A DNA stretch of 64,000 nucleotides, taken from NCBI GenBank assembly GCA_037951105.1, contig JBAMJV010005532.1, positions 1-64,000 of the forward strand, written 5' to 3'. The DNA is from Echinarachnius parma. Taxonomy: Eukaryota; Echinodermata; Echinoidea; Clypeasteroida; Echinarachniidae. The notes beneath the pieces were generated by a model. It had not been told where the DNA came from and did no database searches. It saw only the letters and a program-made list of their open reading frames with translations. Below are positions 55,901 to 64,000 of the stretch, in pieces; the first letter of the stretch is position 1, and each line of letters opens with the position of its first letter. The position numbers were made by a program, and so were the translations under genes.

Positions 55901-56425
55901 GGGCGGTAGTTAAATGCATCCATTCATAATCTACTGCATATTAAAAGTGTCTAGTATCTATATAGTCGCTAACGGGCTAGTAGCGGCATGAACGCATTGT
56001 CATTTCCACTGCGCAGTATTATTTTTAATATCTAGTCAGAGCTATTTAACAAAATACGCACAAACTTACAAAGGGTTGATTGAACGTGTATGTGGATTGA
56101 TAAGAAAATGTTTTTCTTTGATCTGTATATCCACTTTGTCGTTTGTGGTGGGTGAAAAAAACATATCAAATGAATTTCTTATTGCCGACTAATGAATGAA
56201 AATGCGAAGTGCTATTTTGCTGTCAAAAGTTAATACACAGTTAAATAGATCCCCGGTATATTTGTTTAGAATCAAGGGTTTCAATGATTGACTTACCTAG
56301 CCTCATACACTTGGAGCCAGTTCCTATGTAGCCAGGCTTGCAGACGCATCGGTAGCCCCCGGACAAGTTATTGCAGAAGGCGTTGACGTCACACTTGTCC
56401 CTATTTGCTGCGCACTCGTCATCAT
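42261..56425 (-). CDS. EGF / FAM171-like / CCP (sushi) extracellular protein, C-terminal nine exons
   Basis: Read right to left, the exons are 56425-56297, 55880-55719, 54122-53883, 51353-51216, 50701-50588, 50233-50057, 47363-47177, 46471-46290 and 42574-42261. All have GT/AG borders and consistent phases (mostly 1-1) and total about 547 codons. Domain order is calcium-binding EGF, six-cysteine EGF, an ectodomain resembling FAM171 (ASKEGHLTTST; GDRVPAWYFDEAI; LWVQDGVG; LIWVYRAEHFTWWAAGMIWP), one CCP/sushi domain and a Ser/Gly/Asn-rich tail. The incoming first exon is phase 1, so at least one upstream exon, including any signal peptide, is missing and may lie beyond this window. No transmembrane segment is visible, whereas vertebrate FAM171 has one, so the product may be secreted. 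Function unknown; probably matrix, adhesion or complement-like. Confidence 0.82.
42743..43935 (-). pseudogene. Ghost CCP exon copy 1, split by a hAT element
   Basis: 42743-42806 and 43904-43935 together correspond to the 5' part of the live CCP exon (shared block around CGATTCG.ACCCCGTT, GGCCCG.GTCGG and CCCTGGCTCACCGTATCTGT). The pieces are separated by the 1.1-kb element at 42807-43903 with an 8-bp target duplication. The flanking intron (AATAGCTGATTACAATAA) is duplicated too. Confidence 0.72.
42807..43903. mobile_element. hAT non-autonomous element with perfect 8-bp target duplication
   Basis: Inverted ends CAGGGGTGTCGATCC and GGATCGACACCCCTG, flanked by GGAGAAGC at 42799-42806 and 43904-43911. 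8-bp duplications and CAGGG ends define hAT. The interior is non-coding, with the GGCGGAGCCCCCGGAAG signature at about 42999, a related sub-block at 43200-43480 and G-rich ends (43811, 43859). It is inserted into ghost CCP exon copy 1. Confidence 0.88.
44063..44140 (-). pseudogene. Ghost CCP exon copy 2
   Basis: Diverged copy of the start of the CCP exon and its acceptor (GATTCGAACCCTGTCGAC, CGCTCACTGTATCTGTGAAA). Indels break the frame, and only the 5' part of the exon is present. Confidence 0.62.
44203..44300 (-). pseudogene. Ghost CCP exon copy 3
   Basis: Diverged copy of the middle and 5' part of the CCP exon: GTCGGGGTTGCA.TA.TGTAATACG, then CGACGATTCAACGCCG and TTGCCCGGGACGATGCAG parallel the live exon. 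Frame lost. Confidence 0.55.
44405..44540 (+). repeat. Possible CR1/L2-type LINE 3' tail
   Basis: ATGTATAGGCGCTATATAAA followed by ATTATTATT resembles CR1/L2 tails (compare the tail near 20730). Confidence 0.4.
44541..46189. other. Intron of the CCP gene, nothing recognised
   Basis: AT-rich intronic DNA between the CCP exon and the exon at 46290-46471. I see no repeat family, RNA gene or exon in it. Confidence 0.5.
46290..46471 (-). CDS. Exon linking the FAM171-like region to CCP
   Basis: Codes VWGVNYMYHAKLLTNEVGST then ITFLKTDAPVLLIYQCKTTT and EYTINADVNEIVFKVPG. Beta-rich, no named domain. Phase 2 start, phase 1 end with a GTGAG donor. A partial duplicate of its 5' edge and adjoining intron lies at 46560-46600. 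Confidence 0.78.
46740..47085. repeat. Cluster of trinucleotide microsatellites (GTT, GAG, GAT)
   Basis: GTTGTT, GGAGGA and GATGAT runs in succession, with an AACAAC end. His- and Ile-rich frames here are artefacts. Within an intron of the CCP gene. Confidence 0.92.
47177..47363 (-). CDS. FAM171-like ectodomain exon 5 (Trp-rich)
   Basis: Starts GLWVQDGVGTVEEDPQGGLI and continues WVYRAEHFTWWAAGMIWPGM, then VTVRTCFNDDCTAIAKHTG. Matches the FAM171 W..(D)G.G ... L.W.Y.A.H...W.AA signature. Phase 1 start, phase 2 end. A TTAA element sits 31 bp upstream of its splice acceptor. Confidence 0.85.
47395..47826. mobile_element. TTAA-flanked MITE of a second family, 432 bp
   Basis: TTAA at 47391-47394 and 47827-47830; ends AGGGGACCACCAGGCAAAGG and GGTGGTGGTACCCT form short inverted repeats. 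Interior palindrome ACCACGGCTATCTCGTGGT. It lies 31 bp upstream of a splice acceptor of the CCP gene. Confidence 0.75.
48590..48735. repeat. G-rich and C-rich remnant of a hAT-like element
   Basis: GGGGGAGGGGGGTACGCC at 48590 and a C-run at 48700, ending TAGCTATGACACTG, similar to the (C)AGTGG.GTAGC ends of related elements. Confidence 0.45.
48864..49481. mobile_element. TIR element (TAAAGGCCCAGTCCCATAC) with nested insertions
   Basis: Outer arms TAAAGGCCCAGTCCCATAC and TGACGATTTT.ACGGCGA pair with 49440-49481. Inside is a second palindromic element (48940-49233, arms CACGACTAGACCCAC and TGCAGTACGCATTGGTAC) whose core has six TTCTTGATATCAAGAA palindromes and a 77-bp direct duplication. A mini-hAT sits at 49288-49392. 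Confidence 0.82.
49288..49392. mobile_element. 105-bp mini-hAT foldback, copy 2
   Basis: Ends CATGGGCGTA and TACGCCCATG; flanked by perfect CCCAAAAC duplications (49280-49287, 49393-49400). Inverted relative to 37293-37391, with the shared interior ATGATCTATTCATTCATCCC. Confidence 0.85.
50057..50233 (-). CDS. FAM171-like ectodomain exon 4 (GDRVPAW)
   Basis: 59 codons, phase 1-1. Contains GRMEAFAMAEVEVRTSDGN, PATLRIPIADRFDTISAGD and RVPAWYFDEAI. The GDR.PAW.(F/Y)D motif just before a W-G-G stretch is typical of FAM171 proteins. Confidence 0.84.
50588..50701 (-). CDS. FAM171-like ectodomain exon 3
   Basis: 38 codons, phase 1-1: SGLNVSDGTNIKLDVRTIDV then SDPNAVAIAPELAALIEPG, with a GTAGG donor. 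Resembles the FAM171 segment leading to the GDR.PAW motif in the next exon. Confidence 0.8.
51216..51353 (-). CDS. FAM171-like ectodomain exon 2
   Basis: 46 codons, phase 1-1: NNLVTLTLSSHNDGAEFPYP then LPTSRTFSFADPNTPGG and QLHVEIPTN. A decayed paralogous copy lies 100 bp upstream in the transcript at 51460-51597. Confidence 0.8.
51460..51597 (-). pseudogene. Ghost copy of FAM171-like exon 2
   Basis: The same exon duplicated: LSSLNDGAEFRFPPLPTSRT and FSFAEPNNPGEPLTV remain readable. The acceptor is lost (AG of the live copy is AT here), the first codons are out of frame, and the donor GTAAG is missing. Hence a dead duplicate exon, not an alternative one. Confidence 0.72.
52009..52276. mobile_element. 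268-bp TIR MITE (TTAAAGGCCCGGTCACATATC)
   Basis: Left TTAAAGGCCCGGTCACATAT and CACCGGATAGCGTAAA pair with right TTTACGCTATCTGGTG and ATATGTGACCGGACCTTTAA. The ends resemble those of 48864-49481, suggesting one superfamily. Confidence 0.83.
52523..53771. mobile_element. Palindromic mariner-like element, 1.25 kb
   Basis: Ends CACTACTCACAAAAAGTTAG and complement, TA on the left and CA on the right. The arms pair over about 400 bp. The left half holds a 165-bp direct duplication (AAAACAGGACATGACTT... at 52842 and 53006) absent from the right arm, so the palindrome is lopsided. Open frames in it are not coding. Confidence 0.82.
53883..54122 (-). CDS. FAM171-like ectodomain exon 1
   Basis: Starts ASNVDVTVLVVDQVGGAPIP and includes LDNGVAKLPVP and SIIVVASKEGHLTTSTTYDV. 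This resembles the FAM171/CILP carboxypeptidase-regulatory-like beta sandwich (LIVAASKQGYVTTS in vertebrates, from memory). 80 codons, phase 1-1, with markedly higher GC than the flanking introns. Confidence 0.83.
54335..54745. mobile_element. hAT-like element with TTCGGGCAAAATC repeat core
   Basis: Starts CATAGGCGTAGGAGGCTGGG with G-rich DNA, then eight or so 20-bp TTCGGGCAAAATCATGTCAT units (54425-54600), ending near TTTAGCTACGTGACTTG. Same family as 22440-22600. Confidence 0.6.
54795..55070. mobile_element. hAT-like MITE with GCAGAGGCATAGCGTGG end
   Basis: Left GCAGAGGCATAGCGTGGTCG; right C-run then CATAGCTACTCCACATTCCT. G/C runs inside (GGGGGCGGCCC, GTGCCCCCAGTGCCGCC). Imperfect ends. 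Confidence 0.5.
55380..55670. repeat. T-rich and G-run remnant ending in AAGCTACGCCACTG
   Basis: Low-complexity TTTATT and GTTGTT tracts, a G-run at 55571-55589, then AAAAGCTACGCCACTGTAGG, a hAT-type right end. Ends 50 bp from the second EGF exon. Confidence 0.5.
55719..55880 (-). CDS. Second EGF-like exon
   Basis: 54 codons, phase 1-1. Starts GEETCEDEPCFEGVKCSDVR and ends FECASCPIGYSGDGVDCVG. Six cysteines with a long third-to-fourth-cysteine loop and the GYSGDGV.C ending, as in thrombospondin- or nidogen-type EGFs. Confidence 0.88.
56297..56425 (-). CDS. Calcium-binding EGF exon
   Basis: 43 codons, phase 1-1: DDECAANRDKCDVNAFCNNL then SGGYRCVCKPGYIGTGSKC. Six cysteines with a DxDEC start and the aromatic YRC make this a cbEGF domain. 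It is the most 5' exon I can place. Confidence 0.9.
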
Positions 56426-56454
56426 CTGATGTGGAGAGATTTGATGATTAATTT

Positions 56455-56545
56455 ATTACTTGATTGATTGATTGGTTTATGGATGGATGGATTGATCGAT
56501 TGATTGGTTGATTAATGGATGGATAGTTGGATAGATGGATGGATG

Positions 56546-56584
<39 letters not shown>

Positions 56585-56885
56585 ATATATGTATTTCATT
56601 TATCTTAATCAATTACCATGCAGTACTGTTGATCAATTAGCATTATAATCATCGTTTTTTCCAACCATCATCATCATCATCATCATCTTCACCATCATCA
56701 TACTAATCATCATCAGAATTATATCATCATATTTATCATCATCATCATCATTATCATCATCACAACTACCACTATCACAATTCATCATCAGCAGCAGCAT
56801 CATCATTAGGCCTACTATCATTATCATTATAGTGGTCTTAAATTATTTAACATTAATTTGGCATCATCATCATCATCATCCATGA
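56455..56885. repeat. Microsatellites (GATT)n, (GATG)n and (ATC)n
   Basis: 56460-56585 is GATTGATT/GATGGATG; 56660-56785 and 56860-56880 are CATCAT/ATC runs. Intronic or intergenic upstream of the cbEGF exon. Confidence 0.93.
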
Positions 56886-56944
56886 TGATACACTCATAAT
56901 TATCAACTTCAAAATGTCAAACTTAGTGGAAACGACCCAGCCTT

Positions 56945-57085
56945 GCATAAAGAGTTGCAATCGATCGTATAAACTTGTAATCGATTGCAAGCCAGAACAT
57001 GTGACTAAATGCGCAAACCTGGTTCAAATGTACGTATTTTCTGACTTTTCTGACTATTATTTGCAACTTTAACAATCGATTGCAA
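56945..57085. mobile_element. Small foldback MITE, copy of 26396-26515
   Basis: Arms TTGCATAAAGAGTTGCAATC and GATTGCAA, interior ACTAAATGCGCAAACCTGGT shared with the first copy. Confidence 0.6.
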
Positions 57086-57454
57086 CTATTTGTACTACAC
57101 CACCATTATATATTACGTCAAGACATTGTTGTCATCTGCATTATACAAGCTGGTGTAAATATAACGGCTTTGACCTATTTCACTGTTACTTGTTCATAAG
57201 GTATCATAACAAAATGAGTAGGGGTGCACGGCATATGGTAACCTTTCTTTATATAGAGAGAGAGAGAGAGGAGTCGACGCTGACAAGGCCACCTGGGAAC
57301 AGGTGTCTTATTTTGGACGAACAGAATGTCTACAAGGAATATAATGCTAATTATTTCTACCTCCATTATTATGATCATCGCAGACACGATGGCCCGTGCG
57401 TGGCCTGTGACTCAAGTTTGACGAGGAAGTACCCTAATTGGTCCGACTTCGAAG

Positions 57455-57765
57455 GACAACAGTGTATCTCGCCACGGTGCAGAAAGTACAGGTTTATGCG
57501 CTGTAATTCCCGCATATCAAATATGAATATGAACTTGCATATAATTATTAATATTATGCCGTTGACCCGAATTCCCAACAACAGTGTATCCATGGTGAAG
57601 AAAGTACAGGGTATACAAATGCGCTGTAATTAAGTCCCGCATAAAAATATAAACTTGCATATCACTGTTAATTAGGGTATCATTATGCGCTGTAAGTCGC
57701 GCATAAAATAATATGAATATGAACTTGCATATAATTATAATGCTGGCCCGAATTTTCAACATAGG
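57455..57765. repeat. Degenerate tandem repeat of about 110 bp, three units
   Basis: Units share ATGCGCTGTAA.TCCCGCAT, ATATGAATATGAACTTGCAT and ACAACAGTGTATC. The 147-codon frame overlapping it has no recognisable domain. Confidence 0.7.
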
Positions 57766-59944
57766 CGTTTTTAATTTAACCCTATAGGTTATTTTTAATC
57801 CATCAAAATGATATCATTGTTGAAGCCTACAGACAAATAATTCAGCATAGTGTGATTCTCCGTGATCGCAAGGTGATGCCTTCTTTTTTGGTCCGAGACT
57901 ACATATTCCCTGGGATAGATGATCCCCATGTAGGTTGGTTCATATTGGTATTACAACAACTGACACAGTATCGCGTATAAACTAGACTCAATTTATTTCA
58001 TATGATAAAGGCGATCCATCATTTTGCTTCTGTCATGCTGTATTTGCTTTCCAATTCGGTATTACTCCTCAGTCCTCGCCTAAACGGAAATTGAAGAAGA
58101 AATGTTGTATGTATATTTGTTTTGAGAATCGTCGTAAGGGACTGCATGTCTACATATATACATGATGTACAAACTCATCGTGGTTCTCACCAAAAAAAAA
58201 TTGTTTGTATTTATTTCATTATTATTGTATAATTTAACTATGACAGGCATTATAATAGTTTATCACTTAACATCATGTGTAGAAACAGAAGATGAACGGA
58301 AAAATATGTGAAACTGTTCTTTTAATATTGAAGCGTCAAATTAACACAATCAGGACCCTAAAAACTCTGGCTGGGTTATACAATTATGAAGAGTGTGCCT
58401 TATATAAGAATCAAATCGTCTTGAATGGGTTAAAAACGAACAAATAAATACAGAATGATTTGAAGAGGCCGCCCATAAATTTCCGAGAGCTTTGATGCGA
58501 TTCACTATAAAAACCAGGGAACGACATTTTTGTATTTGCGTTGAGACATTAAAAGGTTTTATCTTTCGCCCACACGACAGTTTTCCTTAACATCGCCCTG
58601 GATTTATAACGCTGTATCAAAAAATACAGATAAGCTTTTCAGAACGAAAAAAAACCCACTATAATAAGCAAAACCTACAATAAGCAAAAACACGGTCTTG
58701 GTCTCCTGTTAGATCATTAATGCAAATGACATTGTCCAATACCTGTGCAAGAAACCTGTCAGATGACAGGAACAGTGCCCTTTTAATGAACTTAAAACCA
58801 ACTAACCTGACTAAGCGATAGGTAGAGATTCCCCCCATACCCTCTTCAAGCTCCTAAACCTAATTTCATCTCAAATATTAAGCCCGATTCTTCGAATCAT
58901 TAATGGACAAAGCTTGCCGCAAAATGGAGTCACGAAAGAACTTACTCATAAATTCCAGTATGGAATATAAAGTTATATCAGCAAGTTTTTAAATATGTTT
59001 TGTTCTCGGTCGACCCAAAATGCCGTTGGCTAGGCTTTATAGGCACAATGTCTGGAAACTGGTTCATTTTGTAGATCATGACCCAGTTATTTCATTTCCA
59101 CACAATGATATATGTGCTACAAATACTGATTATTTTGATCAGCCTTGTAATTAGTCATTTATCAGCTTCATCAATGACTTGTTTAAGCCTTATTAATTTT
59201 GGGGAAGGGGAAGAAGTGACGTCGTCTCTTGTGGTAAATTGAATATCAGAAAGAAACAAAAAAACATATGAAGGAAAGGTTGGAAAGTTATGGTGTCCAT
59301 GTCCATTCTATGTGTTATTATTCAAATGTTGCTTGTGTTAATCAACTATATTGTGGAATAGTCCCACCCAAAAAGTGGCAGTCGTATCAATTGATCGTTT
59401 CAGTAGGTCTACAAGGAGGTTAAGGAATGGCTGTCCCTATCATGTTGCAAGTAATATCTATGGGGAAAAACAAGTGGAAGAAATACATAACATAACATTT
59501 AGGTTTTATTTTATCTATACACCCCCTCCGCCACCAACCTCCCCTCCCCTCACGTCTTCCCCCCACCCTGGATACGCCGCTTCATTTGTTATTTCTATGG
59601 TATGATTTAATTCAAGAAGTAAAAGTTTCTAAATGTCTTCACCTAATTATGTCGATCACCGCATCGTCATCCTAATGGACCGCTAATGTCACAATCTCAT
59701 TTAAAGAAGCACCCTCACCTATGTATACGCGTATCCTGCATATCAGAGTAGGCCTATATGTCAAGGTATATATGCCACCGTATTGATTCTATACTTGTTA
59801 ATAATGGCAGGGAGGGAGAACCCTTTTTAAACTAACCTATATAATTGTAACGTAAAATAAAAAAAGACATGCAAAACTGTTCTTTTCTTAAGGAGGTGAC
59901 CTACAAAACTGGGTCATAATAAGCCGTTCAACAAGGCATTGGTG

Positions 59945-60095
59945 TCTGAGATGGATGCATGGCAGGAACAACTGGCGAACGCGACTATCACACGAGCAGC
60001 GGCAGTATTTGACAAGGTTATAAGGCCGTGTACGAGTCTGAACTGAATGCATGGCATGAACAACTAGCGAACGCGACTATCACACGAGCAGCACT
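59945..60095 (+). repeat. Tandem duplication of a coding-like block
   Basis: Two units read MDAWQEQLANATITRAAAVF and LNAWHEQLANATITRAAL then stop, with synonymous-type differences (CTGGCG/CTAGCG). Source protein not recognised. Confidence 0.6.
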
Positions 60096-60329
60096 ATAGC
60101 TGCGGGTGCAGCTCCTGCTGTATGCGTGCGGTATTCTTTAACCGGACTAGGTAATAACATACGTAATAATACTGGGCTAATGTTGAAGATATAAGGATTG
60201 CAGAAAATCGACTATGAAATTATTGTTTTCAAACATAAAATTCATGAAAACAAAAGTATATTATTAATACAATTATTGTGTATAAAAGGGGGTCACTTAA
60301 TAAACGCCTGTGCGTTCGATCCTATAGCA

Positions 60330-60420
60330 GAATCTTCATCAGTTGGTAGAGTGCTTGAAAGTTAAAGCAGAAGGTCGATTGTTCTACAATCCTGCAACGG
60401 TCGACCTCTCTTTTCATTCC
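60330..60420 (+). mobile_element. Possible tRNA-derived SINE head
   Basis: CATCAGTTGGTAGAGTGC fits a pol III A box with D-arm, and GGTCGATTGTTC is a weak B box 30 bp later. An AT-rich repeat follows. Confidence 0.35.
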
Positions 60421-61689
60421 TATTCAAACCAATGCCAGATTATAATAATTATTATAATTATAATAATATTCTCGATTTAAATAGCGCCTAATATGATTAC
60501 AGTCGGACATGGATATCCCATGCACCCATAGTAACGTATACTAAATACGGAAAATACAAATAATGCAATTAACGTGCACATTCCCAACTCCTTGGGAAGC
60601 ATTATAGCCGGGCTACGTGTTACAGGTGCACACGTTTATTACCAACACATTGCATTCCTATCATGCATACTGAGTGCCCATTTATCACGTTTATACAATT
60701 TGGTAGAGAGCAGCATGTGTGGATACATTGCCTTTCTGAACAGCTGAATAAAAAACGAGATTGGCGTAATTGTATAGCTCGGGTTCGAGCTCGGGACATC
60801 ACGATTCGAAGGTACGCGGCATGCTCGTGAATGGGCTCATCACCCTCCCTTTGTTTTGACTTCGTCTGGATAAATGGGCGGGTTTTGTCAGACGTAAATA
60901 CGATCCATGTATACATGTGCATATCGGGTTGCCAAAACGGGGACTTAGACATGTTGGAAGTATCTTGTTTACCATCACCGATGAAATATAGTGACCGTGG
61001 TGGGTGTCCTCCTTTCTCGTGCTGCTGTTTGGTTTTCTCTTTATGTTGCGCAAGGTGAATAATCCTCATTTCCTATACACTAGACTGCATGGACAGGTAG
61101 GATGTCCCTTTGGATACCAACCCGTGTTAACTCTTCTAGTGACGTAAACACGCAAGTTCAATCGTGTTATTGCATAAAAACATGTGACATGTTTGTTTCA
61201 TTCAAAATTGGCCTTTCGTGTGAACCTATTCATAATTAGGAATTGAAGACGTTGGAAGGCTTCCAATATTTATGTAATAATTCTGCCTTCGTATAAAGGT
61301 AAGCTTGCGTTCTTGTAGACAATATTCAACTAATGAAAACTAATAACAACAACTAGCTGGACAAATCCATACCCTTGGTTGTTGATACACATGGGCGTCT
61401 GCTTATTGTTTGTAATCGTTTTCAAATGATATTGTCTAGAGATAGTCTAGACTACATAATTAACCATAGCAATTGAATAATCATTACATGCATACATTAA
61501 TACATGTACATATTTTTTTCTCAAATTGATACAACGTATTACAACAGCTGATAACCCAAATCCTATATAAATACAATACTAGGTCTGTATAATACCACGT
61601 TTAAATGGTTGACTAAATAAATATTTGTCGATTATTTACTGTTAAATCTGTAGCAATTTCGCAAGAAAGTAATTATGATTTTCTTGCGA

Positions 61690-61765
61690 GCACACACACA
61701 CGCACACGCACACACACAAAACATACACACACACATACACAACCACACACGCACGAACACACTTA
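61690..61765. repeat. (CA)n microsatellite
   Basis: CACACACACGCACACGCAC and variants. Confidence 0.92.
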
Positions 61766-61989
61766 CTAATTAACACACTCAAGAAAAGAAAATATGGCTG
61801 CACGCAACGTCCTCAGCAAATATTAGTATTTATTATTTGGATTAATGTTGATAATTTTAAATTTCTATACAGTGCTATACATTTTCCCATATAATATTAA
61901 ATGAATATTATTAATGTGTACAAGGCTGTATGCAAGAACAAAAGGACCGCAAATCATTATTTTAAAAATAGATACTTGGAGGATAAGGG

Positions 61990-62640
61990 CCGCGGTCTGC
62001 CAGGATTTTTTCGACTGGGTTACCTTCACCACGCCTTCCATTAAGACAGACCTCAATCTAACACGTACACTCCAACGGGCTACGTCCGGCTGACCTATGG
62101 CCGGCGGTAATAGCTGCCTACACATACTCATAGGGGTCGCATGTAGCTCGTCTGACCCAGTGGCAGACTTGCTTGGTTTGCTTTCCCATACTTGCCATTA
62201 TAAAGCAAAACAAATTAAAGCCCGATCAAAGTGTCGCAGATACCGACAATGATGTTTGAACAGATGACTGACCGACATGTCAACAACACTCTCGTACACA
62301 TTTATCATGGTTCGGCTCCTTTCAGCCGGGCCTTGCCCGTTGGGTGATCTTCACCCTTCCCTCCATTGAGGCAGACATTTTCTAGACAGCAAGGGCCGTC
62401 ATGTTGGACTACAGATCACCGACCATTTGCCGGCACTTGTGGCATAATGTCGATTTAAACTTGCCGACACTTTTAACGGCTACTTTTACCCGTTCCTTGC
62501 TACCCTCCATTGTGGCACACCTTTTCTAGACAGCAATAAAGGGCCGTTGGGCTACATATGGCCAATTTTGTTTGCCAAAACTTAACCGCCCATTACTGAC
62601 AATAACCAACCTTCAAACGGACCCCCTACAGCCGACAGGA
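61990..62640. repeat. Diverged tandem repeat, three units
   Basis: Units share CC(T/C)TCCATT.(A/T)GGCAGAC, TTTTCTAGACAGCAA, GGGCCGT and GGGCTAC.T.(C/T)GGC. Spacing is irregular (about 150-320 bp). Confidence 0.55.
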
Positions 62641-64000
62641 CCTTACCGTTTGGTTTATTGGCGACATTAATTTTGTGTTGCATTTAATTAAAGTGATACC
62701 TGTAAAGTGTCAGATATTGCACAAAATGACATTTGAGACTTCAATCCTATATCAATATCATTGTAAAATACAATTGAAAGATTTGTGAAAGTTTGAAAGA
62801 AAACGAACACTGTTTACCTAGTGAAAAAACGAATATTGAGTTCATATTTTATCACCGAATACTGATGGCCTGCCATACATTTTGTCGCAGTAATGAATGA
62901 TCCGTTTGAGATATTCGCACCCTTGTATGTTTACACACGTTGTACAGAATTCATGGAATTTGCACTCGCTCGGCTCAAAGTTCAATCTCCGGAATGTTCT
63001 CACGAGTGCTGTATGCGGACGTTCTCAGCTAGGACAATTGTACTTTTTATCAAAAGCGTTAATCAACGTGATTGAAATAAAAGATTTAAATGATAATTAT
63101 CTTCATACTAAAGGGACATTTGAAAAAATCAAACCCTATTTTATTATTCTTTTACCATAAGCTAAACAACACGGTAGAAGAGAAACGAGGAAGCTCCAAG
63201 TAATTTTCGTGGATTTGGACACTTTACAGGTATGACTTTAATATATCAGAATTGTTAAAAGCAGATAATACCCGTTTTATTTGTTTTTATCTTGGGAATC
63301 CTAAGTAAGTTAACGATGCTTTTTAAAGATAACCTTAAATACTTTGTGGAAACAAACAAAAAGGCAAACCACATATAACATATATATATTTATGGAAATA
63401 TAGACGGCATATATTACATAATAAATACAGTCATAATTATAGTCAACTTAAGTAAACACTATGAATATCTCACAACCATTAGAAAAAATTACTTTGGTTC
63501 TTCACTTTCCAATATAACGCCTTTTCAATCAATACTCGTTTGTAGAATTTAGGGGGGATGGGTGGAATACAACTGGCTATATCTCTCAACTTTGCGAACA
63601 AAGTTTGTATATCACGAGTCATGTACTACATATTTTGAAAATGCAAACACCTAAGCAATAAATACAATACTACAAACAAAAGTTACGTAAAACGATCTGA
63701 AGTAGCATGCTCAATAGAGAGCTAATAGCAGAAAGGGGAGTATAATATACCGGCAAAGCGAACATATATATTAAAAGTATATGGTTGAAATATGATATAT
63801 TAAAATGTTCTTTAAGCAATGGAAATGCGAGTGCAAACAAAACATGACTCCGAATTTAACGAAAAACAACTTTCTGTATTTTATTCAAATAAATTTGTTT
63901 AGCACATATACCCGTAATGCACACGACTAAAGGACTAGCTATTAAAATATCTTTAAAATCAGTAATAACATCTATGGCAGAAGCATGAAGATCATATTTA

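Larger units (their letters stand above)
57766..64000. other. Gene-poor right end
   Basis: No exon I can support. Open frames such as 60620-61069 (minus) have no domain. Other content: a duplicated 90-bp block at about 59945-60095, a possible SINE head (60330-60420), a repeat copy (60430-60625), a (CA)n tract (61690-61765) and a diverged triple repeat (61990-62640). 62650-64000 is AT-rich with nothing recognised. Missing 5' exons of the minus-strand gene may lie here or beyond. Confidence 0.55.

Noticed and set aside
57190-57633. 147-codon open frame with several Cys
   Set aside because: Overlaps a degenerate tandem repeat and a GAGA microsatellite, with no recognisable domain. Not excluded as an exon, but unsupported.
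60620-61069. 149-codon minus-strand open frame
   Set aside because: No domain, no codon or splice support, unremarkable composition; likely chance.

Overview
This is a 64 kb piece of a eukaryotic nuclear genome, AT-rich and crowded with transposons. It has spliced genes with long introns, many short palindromic DNA transposons (MITEs), long G/C homopolymer runs and L1/Tx1-type and CR1/L2-type LINEs. Together with an invertebrate RIG-I-like receptor and an EGF/FAM171-like/CCP gene, this points to a marine invertebrate deuterostome. An echinoderm is my best guess and a hemichordate or cephalochordate is possible; the species is not determined.

Two host genes can be assembled exon by exon with consistent splice phases. 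(1) Plus strand, about 10.55-30.98 kb: a RIG-I-like receptor (RLR, cytosolic double-stranded-RNA sensor helicase). It has 17 proposed coding exons that sum to 973 codons plus a stop. It carries an N-terminal death domain where vertebrate RIG-I and MDA5 have CARDs, a linker with a tandemly duplicated mini-exon, a full helicase core ([29 protein letters not shown]) and an MDA5/LGP2-type zinc-binding C-terminal domain interrupted by an acidic insert. (2) Minus strand, 56.4 to 42.2 kb: nine in-phase exons encoding the C-terminal part of an extracellular protein (calcium-binding EGF, second EGF, FAM171-like ectodomain, one CCP/sushi domain, Ser/Gly-rich tail, polyA signal). Its 5' end was not found. 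Around it lie decayed tandem copies of its own exons: at least three ghost CCP exons and one ghost FAM171-like exon.

The rest is mobile and repetitive DNA. 1-5.5 kb: a 350-bp direct duplication, palindromes and foldback elements. 5.5-9.4 kb: a young gag-only LTR retrotransposon with matching 544-bp LTRs and a 4-bp target duplication. 9.5-31 kb: RLR introns carrying four TTAA-flanked (piggyBac-like) MITEs, a CR1/L2-type LINE fragment split by one of them, mariner-type palindromes, a tandem repeat rich in nuclear-receptor DR1 sites, a mirrored array of a 16-bp unit and a palindrome-rich MITE. 33.6-37.2 kb: a 5'-truncated L1/Tx1-clade LINE. 37-56 kb: hAT-type elements with clean 8-bp target duplications, one of them splitting a ghost exon, another TTAA element, a tRNA-derived SINE and more foldback MITEs. 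57-64 kb: mostly featureless intergenic DNA with microsatellites and a few local duplications.

The most noteworthy signals are the death-domain RLR with its duplicated linker exon and CTD insert, the exon-birth-and-decay record around the CCP gene, and the nested transposon insertions that can be dated relative to each other.
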